43,705 nucleotides of DNA from Streptomyces bohaiensis (GTDB lineage: Bacteria > Actinomycetota > Actinomycetes > Streptomycetales > Streptomycetaceae), in assembly GCF_012033785.1 (NCBI RefSeq), contig NZ_JAAVJC010000017.1, positions 1 to 43,705 on the forward strand, read 5' to 3'. This document shows, piece after piece, positions 28,536-36,858 of this stretch (position 1 is its first letter; each line of letters begins with the position of its first letter). The position numbers were made by a program, and so were the translations under genes. The notes under the pieces were generated by a model. The model was not told the DNA's origin. It searched no databases and was given only the letters and a program-made list of their open reading frames with translations.

Positions 28536-29954
28536 TCAGCTGGTGCTCTTGGCCTCGCCGGCCTCGTCCTTGTCGCCCTCGGCGGCGGGCGCCTCGGTGG
28601 ACTCGGTCTCGGTGACGGCCTCGACGGTCTCGGCCGTCTCGTCCTCGTCGTCCAGCTCGACGGGCTCACCGTTGGTGTCGACGACCTTGACGGACTCGAC
28701 CACGGTGGCCAGCGCCTTGCCGCGGCTGACCTCGCCGACCAGCATCGGCACCTGGCCGCCCTCGACGACCGCCTTGGCGAACTGGTCGGGGCTCATGCCG
28801 GAGGACTGCGCACGGCGCATGAGGTGCTCGGTGAGCTCCTCCTGGCTGACGCTGAGCTGCTCGCGCTTGGCGATCTCGTCCAGCACGAACTGGGTGCGGA
28901 TGCCCTTCTCCGCCTGCTCCTTGAGCTCGGCGTCGAACTCCTCGGCCGTCTTCTCCTGCATCTTCAGGTAGGCGTCGAAGTCCATGCCGAGCTGGCCCAG
29001 CTGGTGGTTGACCAGGTTGTGGCGACGGGTCTCGACCTCGTCCTGGAGCAGCTTCTCGGGGATCGGCACCTCGACGAGCTCCAGGAGCTCCTCCAGCACC
29101 TTCTCCTGCGCGCTGGTGGCCTGCTCGTACTGCTTCTGGCGGCCGAGGCGCTCGCGGCTGTCCTCGCGCAGCTCGTCCAGGGTGTCGAACTGGCTGGCCA
29201 GCTGGGCGAACTCGTCGTCCAGCTCGGGCAGCTCGCGGGCGGAGACGGTCTCGACGCGGACGGTCACCTGGGCCTCGCGCCCGGCGGCGGAACCGCCCTT
29301 GAGCTCGCTGGCGAAGGTGGCCTCGGCGCCGGCCTCCAGGCCGGTGACGGCCTCGTCGATGCCGTCCAGCAGCCGACCGGAGCCGATGGTGTAGTCGACG
29401 CCCTTGGCGACGCCGTCGTCGAGCAGCTCGCCGTCGACGCGGGCCTCCAGGTCGAGCTTGACGACGTCGCCCTCGGCGGCGGCGCGCTCGACGACCGAGG
29501 TGGTGGCGAAGCGGTCGCGGAGCTGGTCGAGGGCCTCGGCGACGTCCTCGTCGCTGACCTCGACGGCGTCCACGGTGACCTCGATACCGGAGTAGTCCGG
29601 GATCTCCAGCTCGGGCCGGATGTCGACCTCGGCGGTGAAGGCCAGCAGCTCGCCGTCCTTCAGCTCGGTGATGTCGACCTCGGGCTGACCGAGCGGGCTC
29701 AGCTCACCCTCGTTGACGGCATCCTGGTAGATCTTCGGGAGGGCGTCGTTGACGGCCTCCTCCAGCACCGCACCGCGGCCGACCCGCTGGTCGATGACCC
29801 GCGCCGGGACCTTGCCCTTGCGGAAACCCGGAATGCTGAGCTGCTGGTTGATCTTCTTGTACGCCGCGTCGAGGCTGGGCTTGAGCTCCTCGAAGGGCAC
29901 CTCGACAGTGAGCCGAACCCGGGTCGGGTTCAGGGTCTCCACGGCGCTCTTCAC
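28536..29954 (-). CDS. tig: Trigger factor (ribosome-associated chaperone, peptidyl-prolyl isomerase)
   Basis: 472 aa. The N-terminal ribosome-binding domain has the signature GFRKGKVP at about residues 43-50. The FKBP-type isomerase domain follows (about 150-245), then the helical chaperone arms. The last 45 residues form a Glu/Thr-rich acidic tail (ending GEAKSTS) seen in streptomycete trigger factors but not in E. coli. The GTG at 29954 has AAGGAG six bases upstream. It precedes clpP1P2 and clpX in the usual order, consistent with linked folding and degradation of new proteins. Confidence 0.96.
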   Translation of the reverse strand: MKSAVETLNPTRVRLTVEVPFEELKPSLDAAYKKINQQLSIPGFRKGKVPARVIDQRVGRGAVLEEAVNDALPKIYQDAVNEGELSPLGQPEVDITELKDGELLAFTAEVDIRPELEIPDYSGIEVTVDAVEVSDEDVAEALDQLRDRFATTSVVERAAAEGDVVKLDLEARVDGELLDDGVAKGVDYTIGSGRLLDGIDEAVTGLEAGAEATFASELKGGSAAGREAQVTVRVETVSARELPELDDEFAQLASQFDTLDELREDSRERLGRQKQYEQATSAQEKVLEELLELVEVPIPEKLLQDEVETRRHNLVNHQLGQLGMDFDAYLKMQEKTAEEFDAELKEQAEKGIRTQFVLDEIAKREQLSVSQEELTEHLMRRAQSSGMSPDQFAKAVVEGGQVPMLVGEVSRGKALATVVESVKVVDTNGEPVELDDEDETAETVEAVTETESTEAPAAEGDKDEAGEAKSTS

Positions 29955-30056
29955 GGTCGGTCTCCTTGGGGCAGACAGCTATCGGAAAATCTTGGGGCGC
30001 CCCGTATACGGCATGGAATGCGGACACGACACAGGCACGCGCGAACTCATCGTACG

Positions 30057-30133
30057 TGGTCGGGGTGGCCGGATTCGAACCGACGACCTTCCGCTCCCAA
30101 AGCGGACGCGCTACCAAGCTGCGCCACACCCCG
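30057..30133 (-). tRNA. tRNA-Pro (UGG)
   Basis: 77 bases including the encoded 3' CCA. The acceptor stem CGGGGTG pairs with CACCCCG. The anticodon loop TTTGGGA holds TGG. The T-loop reads GGTTCGAATCC. It is transcribed in the direction of tig, 100 bases upstream. Confidence 0.96.
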
Positions 30134-30325
30134 TAATGGCTCACGATGCGAGACGTAGCGTACAGGTACGCCGGGAGCCCCACGTACCGGGCACGGCGCA
30201 CGCCGGACCGCCGCGCGCCCGGCTCGGTGCCGGCAGGGCGCCCGTGATCGGGGGCGGGCACGCGCTGATACGATGCTCACCGCGTCCCCGGTTCGACACC
30301 TCGTGTGCGACGCCGGGCGCCGTAC

Positions 30326-30399
30326 GCGGGTGTAGCTCAATGGTAGAGCCCTGGTCTTCCAAACCAGCTACGCGGGTTCGATTCCCGTCACCCGCTCCA
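30326..30399 (+). tRNA. tRNA-Gly (UCC)
   Basis: 74 bases with encoded CCA. The acceptor stem GCGGGTG pairs with CACCCGC. The anticodon loop CTTCCAA holds TCC. The T-arm is GGGTTCGATTCCC. A hairpin follows at once. Confidence 0.96.
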
Positions 30400-30405
30400 C
30401 ATCAC

Positions 30406-30436
30406 CGGCCCGGTCCCTCGTCGAGGGGCCGGGCCG
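30406..30436. terminator. Terminator after tRNA-Gly, shared with a convergent gene
   Basis: 12-base arms (CGGCCCGGTCCC at 30406-30417 and 30425-30436, one G-U pair) with a 7-base loop. It is 7 bases past the tRNA and 8 bases from the end of the small membrane protein gene. Confidence 0.85.
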
Positions 30437-30443
30437 CGGTGGT

Positions 30444-30689
30444 TCAGGGCCCGCTGGAGTCGACGGGATCGTCGACCGGGCCGACGGAGCTGATGGAGTC
30501 GTCCACCGCGCCGATCGAGTTGCCGATCGACTCCAGGAAGTCCCGTATGGGATCGGCGGCACCCGTGGAGGCGAGGGAGAAGCCGAAGAGGATGGCCACG
30601 ATGGCCGGTCCCCACTTGACGGACCCGCCGCGAATCATCACGACGAGGACCACGCCCAGCAGCAGTGCGAGCGAGAACGAGATAACCAC
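30444..30689 (-). CDS. Small two-helix membrane protein
   Basis: 81 aa, not recognised by function. Residues 2-20 (VISFSLALLLGVVLVVMI) and 28-45 (PAIVAILFGFSLASTG) are membrane helices. The end is acidic and Ser/Asp-rich, with repeated SIG and VDD units. The GTG at 30689 has GAGGGTGTGATC upstream, close to the anti-Shine-Dalgarno complement though slightly far. Small proteins of this form are common next to tRNA-Gly in streptomycetes. Confidence 0.75.
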   Translation of the reverse strand: MVISFSLALLLGVVLVVMIRGGSVKWGPAIVAILFGFSLASTGAADPIRDFLESIGNSIGAVDDSISSVGPVDDPVDSSGP

Positions 30690-31166
30690 TACAGATCACA
30701 CCCTCGGAAGGAACGCCGTTCACCGCTTGGGGGCTTCCCCGCGTCGGAGCGTCCCAAGCACGCACCATCGTGCCACCTCAACCCGCGCCCCGTGGGCGGC
30801 CGGTGACAGACGGTCGGCTGATCTGCGTCACATCCGGACGGGCCGCACACACGATGCGTTGCCGTTATCGATCAGTTATCACCGGGCGTGATCGAGGAGG
30901 TAAATTCACCAACCCCGAACACCCCTCCGGGTCAGCACCCCCACCCGCGCGGGCCGAGATGACACAACTCACCGCGACACGCGACGACACCCTGGGGTTT
31001 GGCCGGATATATGCCACGCAAACCGGTCAATAATGGTCATTGATCAATCATCTCAGTGCGTCTCTTCGCACAATGCGAGCATCTTCTAACCACAGTCTTC
31101 AAATGCTTCACGGGCTTCGGAGTCGTCGAATGTGCCGCGCGCCCGCGGGCGGCTATTGTGCCGACG
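30690..31166. other. Long AT-enriched intergenic region
   Basis: About 477 bases without a convincing gene and clearly more AT-rich than its surroundings, especially 30990-31110. It contains palindromic bits such as TTGATCAA near 31038-31045. A short frame from 30770 to 31033 exists, but its codon use is poor and it starts in the promoter region of the small membrane protein. The interval probably holds divergent promoters for the small membrane protein and the acyltransferase. No riboswitch was recognised. Confidence 0.5.
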
Positions 31167-32435
31167 ATGTTGCACGTTCGTGATCACACGGTCCTGACGG
31201 CGGACCGCCCGACACCGGTCCCCGAGACCGGGGCGCCGGGCGCAGAGCGAGGGCGCGCCGGCCGCGCCCGGGAGCCGGCGGCTCCGCCGACGGCGAAACC
31301 GCGGGCCGCGCGCGACCCGTACTTCGACAACGTCAAGTACCTCGCGATCGTGCTGGTCGCCATGGGGCACGCCTGGACGCCACTGATGGACAGCTCACGC
31401 GCCGCCTCGGCGCTGTACATGTTCGTCTACACGTTCCACATGCCGGCGTTCATCGTGGTGGCGGGCTACTTCTCGCGGAGCTTCACCGGCCGCCCCGACC
31501 AGCTGCGCCGGCTGGTCACCGGCATCGGGGTGCCGTACCTGGTCTTCGAGGTGGCGTACATCGCCTTCCACCGCCAGGTGCACGGGGGCGACCACCCCTG
31601 GAGCCTGCTCGACCCGTACTACGTCACGTGGTTCCTGCTCGCGCTGTTCGTGTGGCGGCTGACGGCGCCGTTCTGGCGGATCATCAGGTACCCCGTGCCG
31701 GTGGCCCTCGGGATCGCCGCCCTCGCCTCGGTCTCCCCGGAACTCGGGGACGACTTCAACATCCAGCGCGTCCTCCAGTTCCTCCCGTTCTTCGTGCTCG
31801 GGCTGACCCTCCGGCGGGAACACTTCGAGCGTCTGCGGCGCCCGGACGTCCGGCTGATGGCGGTTCCCGCCCTCGTCGGCGGTCTCCTCGTCGCCTACTG
31901 GGCCGTCCCGCGTATGAGTGCGCGCTGGTTCTACCGGACCAACTCCGCCCAGGAGATGGGCCACCTGTGGTGGACGGGCCCGGCCATGACGCTGGCCCTC
32001 TTCGGCGCGGGGCTGGTGCTGACCGCCGCCTTCCTGGCCTGGGTCCCCGCACACGCCACCTGGTACACCGCGCTGGGCGCAGGCACCCTCTACGGGTACC
32101 TGCTCCACGGCTTCCTCGCCAAGGGCTCGCGGTGGTGGGGCTGGTACGAAGCCGAGTGGATCTCCACGCCGCTCGGCCAGGTGACCGTCACCGCGCTCGC
32201 CGCCGCCGTCGTCACGGTGCTCTGCACCGCGCCGGTCCGCCGGCTGTTCCGGCCCGCGGTGGAACCCGCGATGAACTGGGCGTTCCGGTCGACCGGCAGC
32301 GACGGGGGCCGCGGTCGGCCGGTCGGGGCGCACCGAGGGACCGACCACCGGGCGACGGGGGCCGGCACGGACGGCCGGCCACCGGGCGCGGCCACCGCCC
32401 CCGCGCAGCGCCGCGACGGGGACGCCCCTGGGTGA
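31167..32435 (+). CDS. Acyltransferase family 3 membrane protein (fucose 4-O-acetylase-like)
   Basis: 422 aa from the ATG at 31167. About ten membrane helices follow a 48-residue Pro/Ala/Arg-rich cytoplasmic leader. The family signature PYFDNVKYLAIVLVAMGHAW begins the first helix and includes the catalytic His. Related proteins O-acetylate sugars, wall polymers or secondary metabolites using acetyl-CoA; this acceptor is unknown. The C-terminal 50 residues are Gly/Arg-rich and disordered. No Shine-Dalgarno sequence precedes the ATG. Instead TATTGT at 31154-31159 is spaced so that transcription would start at or next to the ATG, suggesting a leaderless mRNA. An earlier frame start at 31056 lies in AT-rich DNA and is less likely. 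Confidence 0.87.
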   Translation: MLHVRDHTVLTADRPTPVPETGAPGAERGRAGRAREPAAPPTAKPRAARDPYFDNVKYLAIVLVAMGHAWTPLMDSSRAASALYMFVYTFHMPAFIVVAGYFSRSFTGRPDQLRRLVTGIGVPYLVFEVAYIAFHRQVHGGDHPWSLLDPYYVTWFLLALFVWRLTAPFWRIIRYPVPVALGIAALASVSPELGDDFNIQRVLQFLPFFVLGLTLRREHFERLRRPDVRLMAVPALVGGLLVAYWAVPRMSARWFYRTNSAQEMGHLWWTGPAMTLALFGAGLVLTAAFLAWVPAHATWYTALGAGTLYGYLLHGFLAKGSRWWGWYEAEWISTPLGQVTVTALAAAVVTVLCTAPVRRLFRPAVEPAMNWAFRSTGSDGGRGRPVGAHRGTDHRATGAGTDGRPPGAATAPAQRRDGDAPG

Positions 32436-32566
32436 GCGCGCCGCGCGCCGGACGGGGCCGTTCCCGGGCTCCCGTGGGCATGGGGCGGAGGTGCCGAACG
32501 GGGCCGGATAGCGCCGCTGCGCGCCCCGGCGGGGTGGCGGTCCCCGCCCGGGTGTGGGATACGGGG

Positions 32567-32597
32567 CCGCGCCACCGGGTCGGTCCGGGTGGCGCGG
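32567..32597. terminator. Hairpin between acyltransferase and DUF6507-like gene
   Basis: Perfect 10-bp arms (CCGCGCCACC at 32567-32576 and 32588-32597) lie between two convergent genes, 9 bases from the end of the second. Confidence 0.75.
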
Positions 32598-32606
32598 AGC
32601 GCGGGG

Positions 32607-33041
32607 TCAGCCCCAGGGGGCGGCGGGGCCCGTCCCCGGGTCCCCGAACCCGAGCGTCGGCGGGGTCACGTGCGGTGCGAGGTGCGGCGACATCGGCCCG
32701 AAGGCGATCGGTGCCCGAATGTCACCCCGGCTGAGCCCGTTGGCCTCCATCGCGACGTCGCCACTCCCGTAGCTCGCGGTCACCTCCGTGGCGCCGACGT
32801 CGGACCTGTCGGCGGCGCCCCGCATCCCGGTGAGGCAGTCCACCGTCTGCGCGGTGAACCGGGTCAGCGCGTCCCCGACCGGGCTGCCGGCCACCGAGCC
32901 CACGCCGAGCCCGCCGCACGAGCCCGCGGCCTCGTTGAGGTCGGACACGCACACCTTCGCCCCGGCGTCCAGCCGGGACGAGGCGCGGGCGTACTCGGCC
33001 AACCGGTTGCGCACACCCTCCGGTGTGATGTCCCACTCCAT
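32607..33041 (-). CDS. DUF6507 / WXG100-like small protein, candidate type VII partner
   Basis: 144 aa. The start MEWDITPEGVRNRLAEYAR and the later ALTRFTAQTVDCL and VEM-like ending (GSGDVAMEANGL) follow the pattern I know from the streptomycete DUF6507 family: two helices about 100 residues long in total, like ESX/WXG100 proteins. No Trp-X-Gly hairpin is present. The last 45 residues are Pro/Gly-rich and extra to that core. No signal peptide is present, as expected for type VII clients or chaperones. It lies at the edge of the hydrolase/lipoprotein array, with EccC at the other edge. The family name is from memory and moderately sure; the secretion link is inference. Confidence 0.65.
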   Translation of the reverse strand: MEWDITPEGVRNRLAEYARASSRLDAGAKVCVSDLNEAAGSCGGLGVGSVAGSPVGDALTRFTAQTVDCLTGMRGAADRSDVGATEVTASYGSGDVAMEANGLSRGDIRAPIAFGPMSPHLAPHVTPPTLGFGDPGTGPAAPWG

Positions 33042-33215
33042 CGGCTTCCTTCCCCGTTCTTCCCCGTTGTCCCGACGTCGCCGTCCCGCGGCGACGTGGT
33101 CTCACCGGTGCATCACGCACGCACCGACCGCTGCGGTTCCCCCAGCCGCCCCAGCCGTCCAGCACCCGCCGGTGCCCCGATGGCGCGGCGGGGGCGCGGC
33201 TCTAAGGTCGCGCCG

Positions 33216-33390
33216 GGGAATGCTCTGGTCCTGTCACAGAGCCCGGGACACGGTTGTCCGGGCGTTCCGCGGCCTGTTACACAGATCTCCGAAGCGAAGA
33301 CGAGCCCGCCGAGGCCGAGGACCGGCCGATCGGCGGGCACGCCCGGTGGCACGCGCCGCCACCGCGGCGCGGGGCCGGTGCGACAGGGGG
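33216..33390 (+). repeat. 175-bp leader repeat, copy 1
   Basis: This segment equals 35008-35182 with only two substitutions in 175 bases. In the second copy it is the immediate upstream region of the intact hydrolase. It has short inverted repeats (GCTCTG ... CAGAGC) and a possible TTGTCC / TTACAC promoter pair with a 17-base spacer. Here it is joined directly to a decayed hydrolase 3' end. Confidence 0.9.
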
Positions 33391-33678
33391 CCACGGCTGT
33401 GGCAGCACGGTCGTGGGTGGGGCCGCTCAGGAGGACGGTACGGAGCATCCCGCAGCCCGCATCATCGCGGTCGGGAGCCACCCAGGATGCCCGTCAGCAG
33501 CGCCGTGGGCGCGGAGTCGGGGCGGAGAACGTGTGGTCGATGCGGGTGGTCGACGCGGGCGCCCCTCGCCTCCGACCCGGTGGCGCTCGGCTCCGTCGAC
33601 GCACGGCCCGACGTGCCGACGGATGCGGACTTCGGGGCGAACCGGACGGAGAACAACGCCAATGACCAGGGATGGTGA
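33391..33678 (+). pseudogene. Remnant of a DUF1023-like hydrolase gene (3' part, type A tail)
   Basis: The leader repeat runs straight into sequence matching the last third of the hydrolase at 35188. HGCGSTVVGGAAQE aligns with HSYGSTVVGEATQE, then IIAVGS, ENVWSM, SDPVALG and VPTDADFGANR appear in three reading frames. About 1.29 kb of the 5' and middle part is missing. The nucleophile Ser is replaced (GHSYGS is now GHGCGS), and the catalytic HSDYW region is deleted. The end GMVTHE, the type A tail, is still visible in one frame before the next lipoprotein, but its stop is lost. It cannot make an enzyme. Confidence 0.85.
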
Positions 33679-33681
33679 CGC

Positions 33682-34245
33682 ATGAACCAGCACACACGCC
33701 CCCTCCGCCGTCGCGCGGCAGTATGCGCGACCGCCGTCGTCCTGGCGATCTCCGGATGCGGCACGAACTCCGCTGCCCGCGGCGACGCCCCCGCCGACAC
33801 GGCCGCGGAACGGTCCCTCTCCGATGCGGCGCGGGAGGTGGCCGAGGTGTCGCGGGCGCTCGCCCGGGCGGGTGGGCTGGACCAGGGCTCGCTGCGGATG
33901 GACAACTCTCCCCGCCGGGCCCCGTGCCCTGTCGGCGGTGACGACCCCGACCTGTTCACCGTGGAGCACGTGTGGTCGATCACCGGCGTTCCGGAGCAGG
34001 ACCTGGAGTCGGCGCTCGACCGCGTACATGACCACGTCCGTGAGGAGGGGTGGTCTGTCCTGCTGTACGGGCCCAACAGCAGCCCGGCAGAGGCCCTCGA
34101 GCTACGAGCCGAGCGCCCGGACCGTGGGCACTTCGTCGATGCGCTCTTCCTGGATGCACGGAATGCGTTCAACAGCCGCACCGAATCCGGCATTGCAGTC
34201 ACCGTGTTCACCACCTGCTATCGCGATGCGGCCCCGCACAGCTGA
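33682..34245 (+). CDS. Array lipoprotein 1 (type A)
   Basis: 187 aa. Signal peptide with lipobox ISGC near residue 25, so it is lipid-anchored outside the membrane. The mature part has the features shared by all five paralogues: Cys in RAPCPVGG, a helix LESALDRVHDHVREEGW, the block YGPNSSPAEALELRAE, then FLDARN and a final VTVFTTCY with the second Cys. The two Cys probably form a disulfide. It is closest to lipoprotein 3, which lies next to the intact hydrolase. No ribosome site is clear; GATGGTGACGC precedes the ATG, as for lipoprotein 3. Function inferred: partner or inhibitor of the hydrolase. Confidence 0.85.
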   Translation: MNQHTRPLRRRAAVCATAVVLAISGCGTNSAARGDAPADTAAERSLSDAAREVAEVSRALARAGGLDQGSLRMDNSPRRAPCPVGGDDPDLFTVEHVWSITGVPEQDLESALDRVHDHVREEGWSVLLYGPNSSPAEALELRAERPDRGHFVDALFLDARNAFNSRTESGIAVTVFTTCYRDAAPHS

Positions 34246-34269
34246 CGCCGGTCAGCGGCAGGACATCGG

Positions 34270-34431
34270 TCCCTTGCGGGGCGGTCGCCGGCACCGCGGT
34301 GAGACCCACAGCGGCTGGACGACGCGCTGCGGCCTCGCGCCCTCCCACGACCCGACCTGCTGTCCCACGTCCCCTCGGACCCGGATGCTCATCCCGTCGT
34401 CGGCAGACCGCAGGAGGTCACCCGTGAGTAG
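34270..34431 (+). pseudogene. Hydrolase tail remnant before lipoprotein 2 (type B)
   Basis: Degraded sequence matching the tail kept at 37654. RGETHSGWTTRCGLAP corresponds to HGETNSGWKTRWGFAP there. After a frameshift comes LLSHVPSDPDA and the ending VVGRPQEVTRE-stop (TAG 34429-34431). This stop overlaps the lipoprotein 2 start by 8 bases, the same geometry as in the intact gene pair. The upstream part of the hydrolase is missing altogether. Confidence 0.75.
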
Positions 34432-34981
34432 CCCCGCTGGTTCTTTCGGGGCGCGGGCCGTCGTCGTCCTCGCCTCGTTCCTCGTCCTCGGCTGCGGAAT
34501 CCCCGAGGCCGAGGAGCACACCGGCTCGTCCGGTGGTCAGCCACCACGACTCGACCCTGCCGGAGTGGTCAGGGAGGTCACAGACGTCTCCGACCACATG
34601 ATGCGACTGCTGGAGCTGCCGGAGGCGAACGTCGAACGTCCACTTCCGCCGGAACGCAGCTTCTGTCCCGACGGCGACGGCAGCGAGCTCGCCACGGTGA
34701 CCGACCTCTGGCGCGCCACCCAGGTCCCGGAAGAGGACATGGAGGCTGCGATGGACCGACTCCATCGAGCACTGTCCGACGAAGGCTGGACCGTCGTGAT
34801 GTTCGAACCCAACAGCAGCGACGCGCAGAGCCTCGAACTGCGCGTGGAGAAGGAAGCAGAAGAGCTCTTCGCCTACGCCCGATTCGCCGACGCACGCACG
34901 GGGAGGTTGGCCGAGGGCCAGAAGTCCGAGATCAGCGTGTCGGTCTTCACCCGCTGTTTCGAGGACACCTCGAAGAACTGA
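34424..34981 (+). CDS. Array lipoprotein 2 (type B)
   Basis: 185 aa from a GTG at 34424 with CAGGAGGT upstream. Signal peptide AVVVLASFLVLGC with lipobox LVLGC. The mature part carries SFCPDGDG, helix MEAAMDRLHRALSDEGW, VMFEPNSSDAQSLELRVE and the type B ending FADARTGRLAEGQ...VSVFTRC. It is the most diverged of the five. The start overlaps the type B tail remnant by 8 bases. Confidence 0.85.
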   Translation: MSSPAGSFGARAVVVLASFLVLGCGIPEAEEHTGSSGGQPPRLDPAGVVREVTDVSDHMMRLLELPEANVERPLPPERSFCPDGDGSELATVTDLWRATQVPEEDMEAAMDRLHRALSDEGWTVVMFEPNSSDAQSLELRVEKEAEELFAYARFADARTGRLAEGQKSEISVSVFTRCFEDTSKN

Positions 34982-35007
34982 GGAGGACACGGCGACGAGT
35001 CCGGCCC

Positions 35008-35182
35008 GGGAATGCTCTGGTCCTGTCACAGAGCCCGGGACACGGTTGTCCGGGCGTTCCGCGGCCTGTTACACAGATCTCCGGAGTGAAGACGAGCCCG
35101 CCGAGGCCGAGGACCGGCCGATCGGCGGGCACGCCCGGTGGCACGCGCCGCCACCGCGGCGCGGGGCCGGTGCGACAGGGGG
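35008..35182 (+). repeat. 175-bp leader repeat, copy 2 (upstream of intact hydrolase)
   Basis: It matches 33216-33390 with two substitutions (A to G and C to T, near 35084-35087). It ends five bases before the hydrolase ATG, so it likely carries its promoter and leader. The run CGACAGGGGGG gives a weak purine-rich ribosome site. Confidence 0.9.
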
Positions 35183-35187
35183 GCGGT

Positions 35188-36858
35188 ATGGCGCTGATCA
35201 GGACCACGGAGATCCCGGTGTTCTCGGGCAACCTGGAGACCTTGCAGGAGGCGACTCGCCGGTTGGGCAAGGACGCCGACGACATCTACGACTCCGGGGA
35301 CAGCCTGCACCTGACCTTCCAGAGAATCGGCAACCACTACAGCGCGCCCGAGACCGCAGACCTGCTGGCCACCACCGTGCCGGTGCGGGAGAACGGCGAG
35401 TCGGTCCGCCAGAGCGTGGCACGCGTGGCTCTCGCGGTCGACGACTACGCACGCGACGCCCAGACCATCAGCGCCCGGCTCGACGCGCTGCGCACCCGGG
35501 CGGCGGAGATCCCCTCCGTCCCCGAGGACGACCCCGACTTCGCACGCCACGAACAGGAGAGCGAGGAGATCCGGGGCGATGTCGCGGCGCTGGTCGCCGA
35601 CTTCGCGCGCATGGAGGAGGAGACCGTCCGGACGATCAACTCCGCCCTCCCCTACGGCCAGGACCACGGCATGCCGGGCCCGTGGGCCCCCGGCTACCAG
35701 CCGCCGTGGCTTTTCCTGGCACCCTCGCCGCCGCTGCCGTGCTTCACCTCTCCCGAGGCGGCGAACCGGTGGTGGCAGGGGCTCAGCGCGCAGGAGCAAG
35801 AGCGCTGGATCCAGGGCAACCCCGCGGGCATCGGTGCTCTCGACGGCATCCCCGTGGTCGACCGGGACCGCGCCAACCGCATCGTCTTCGACCGCTGGTG
35901 GGAGCGCGAACGCCCCGACCTGGCACTCCGGGAGCACCTGGCGCAGCAGCCCGACCGGTACGTGCGCGTTCAGCGAAGCGAGCGCGTCTACGAGGACGGG
36001 TACGTCGACGTGGAGACCCGGGAGTGGAAGCGGTGGGACGAGGAGCGGAAGCTCCTCATGGGGCCCGTCGACATCCACGACCGCATCAACCGGCTCGGGC
36101 ACTACGGCCACTCAGACCTGCCGCAGCCTTTTCTCCTGCACTTCGATCCATCCGGGCGCGGACAGGTAGCAGTTGCCAACGGCAACCCGGACACGGCGGA
36201 CCATACTGCGGTCTTTGTACCGGGGACCGGTTCCGACATCACGGAGTTCGGTAACAACATGGATCGCACCCTGGACCTGTGGGAGACCTCCGACACTCTG
36301 GCTACCCCGGGGGAGGAGGTCTCGACGATCATGTGGATCGGCTACGAGGCGCCCGAAACTCTGCCCGAAGCCCGGAAAGGTGAGTACGCCGAGCGTGGCG
36401 GCAGCCAACTCAATGATTTCCTCGACGGGATCGCGAGCTCACGAACGGCTGGCCCCGGCAACACCACAGTCATCGGTCACAGCTACGGCAGCACGGTTGT
36501 CGGTGAGGCCACTCAGGAGGAGGGGAGGGGCGAGACGATCTCGGCAGACAACATCATCGCGGTCGGGAGTCCTGGCATGACGGTCAGTCATGCCAGGGAA
36601 CTCGGTGTCGGCGCGGAGAACGTATGGTCGATGCAGGCTCCGCTCACCTCCGACCCGGTGACACTCGGCCGCGTCTTCCACGGAAAGACGGACAGCTTCT
36701 TCGACGCATGGCCCAACGTTCCGTCGGACGCGGATTTTGGGGCGAACCGGATGAAGACCGATGCAAGCGACCACAGCGACTACTGGAATTCCGAGCTGAA
36801 CCTGCGTAACCAGGCATTCGTGGTCGTCGGAGTCCCAGGGATGGTGACGCATGAATGA
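35188..36858 (+). CDS. Intact alpha/beta hydrolase (DUF1023-like) with helical N-terminus, candidate type VII effector
   Basis: 556 aa. Residues 1-160 are predicted helical (SVRQSVARVALAVDDYARDA; HEQESEEIRGDVAALVADF), resembling ESX-client domains, with no signal peptide. From about residue 330 comes an alpha/beta hydrolase: HTAVFVPGTGS oxyanion region, nucleophile Ser432 in GHSYGST, likely Asp489 in TSDPVTLG, and His529 in DHSDYW, a complete triad. The middle (180-320) has Trp-rich segments of no known fold. DUF1023 enzymes are common in actinomycetes; their substrate is unknown, with envelope lipids or wall esters plausible. The ATG at 35188 sits directly after the leader repeat. The stop overlaps the lipoprotein 3 start by 8 bases, implying coupled translation and a working pair. 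It is the only complete copy of five. Confidence 0.85.
   Translation: MALIRTTEIPVFSGNLETLQEATRRLGKDADDIYDSGDSLHLTFQRIGNHYSAPETADLLATTVPVRENGESVRQSVARVALAVDDYARDAQTISARLDALRTRAAEIPSVPEDDPDFARHEQESEEIRGDVAALVADFARMEEETVRTINSALPYGQDHGMPGPWAPGYQPPWLFLAPSPPLPCFTSPEAANRWWQGLSAQEQERWIQGNPAGIGALDGIPVVDRDRANRIVFDRWWERERPDLALREHLAQQPDRYVRVQRSERVYEDGYVDVETREWKRWDEERKLLMGPVDIHDRINRLGHYGHSDLPQPFLLHFDPSGRGQVAVANGNPDTADHTAVFVPGTGSDITEFGNNMDRTLDLWETSDTLATPGEEVSTIMWIGYEAPETLPEARKGEYAERGGSQLNDFLDGIASSRTAGPGNTTVIGHSYGSTVVGEATQEEGRGETISADNIIAVGSPGMTVSHARELGVGAENVWSMQAPLTSDPVTLGRVFHGKTDSFFDAWPNVPSDADFGANRMKTDASDHSDYWNSELNLRNQAFVVVGVPGMVTHE

Noticed and set aside
28512-30158. A 548-codon frame antisense to tig
   Set aside because: Shadow of the trigger factor; it crosses tRNA-Pro and a strong terminator.
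30057-30399. tRNA-Pro and tRNA-Gly as integration sites of a mobile element
   Set aside because: No integrase, no repeated tRNA 3' ends and no element genes nearby.
30770-31033. An 87-codon frame in the gap before the acyltransferase
   Set aside because: Poor codon bias, no ribosome site at its start, and AT-rich promoter-like sequence.
30690-31166. A riboswitch upstream of the acyltransferase
   Set aside because: No recognised conserved core or terminator switch; the ATG looks leaderless.
33427-34214. Minus-strand frames across lipoprotein 1 and the first remnant
   Set aside because: Ser/Arg/Pro-rich shadows of the lipoprotein gene with no start signal.
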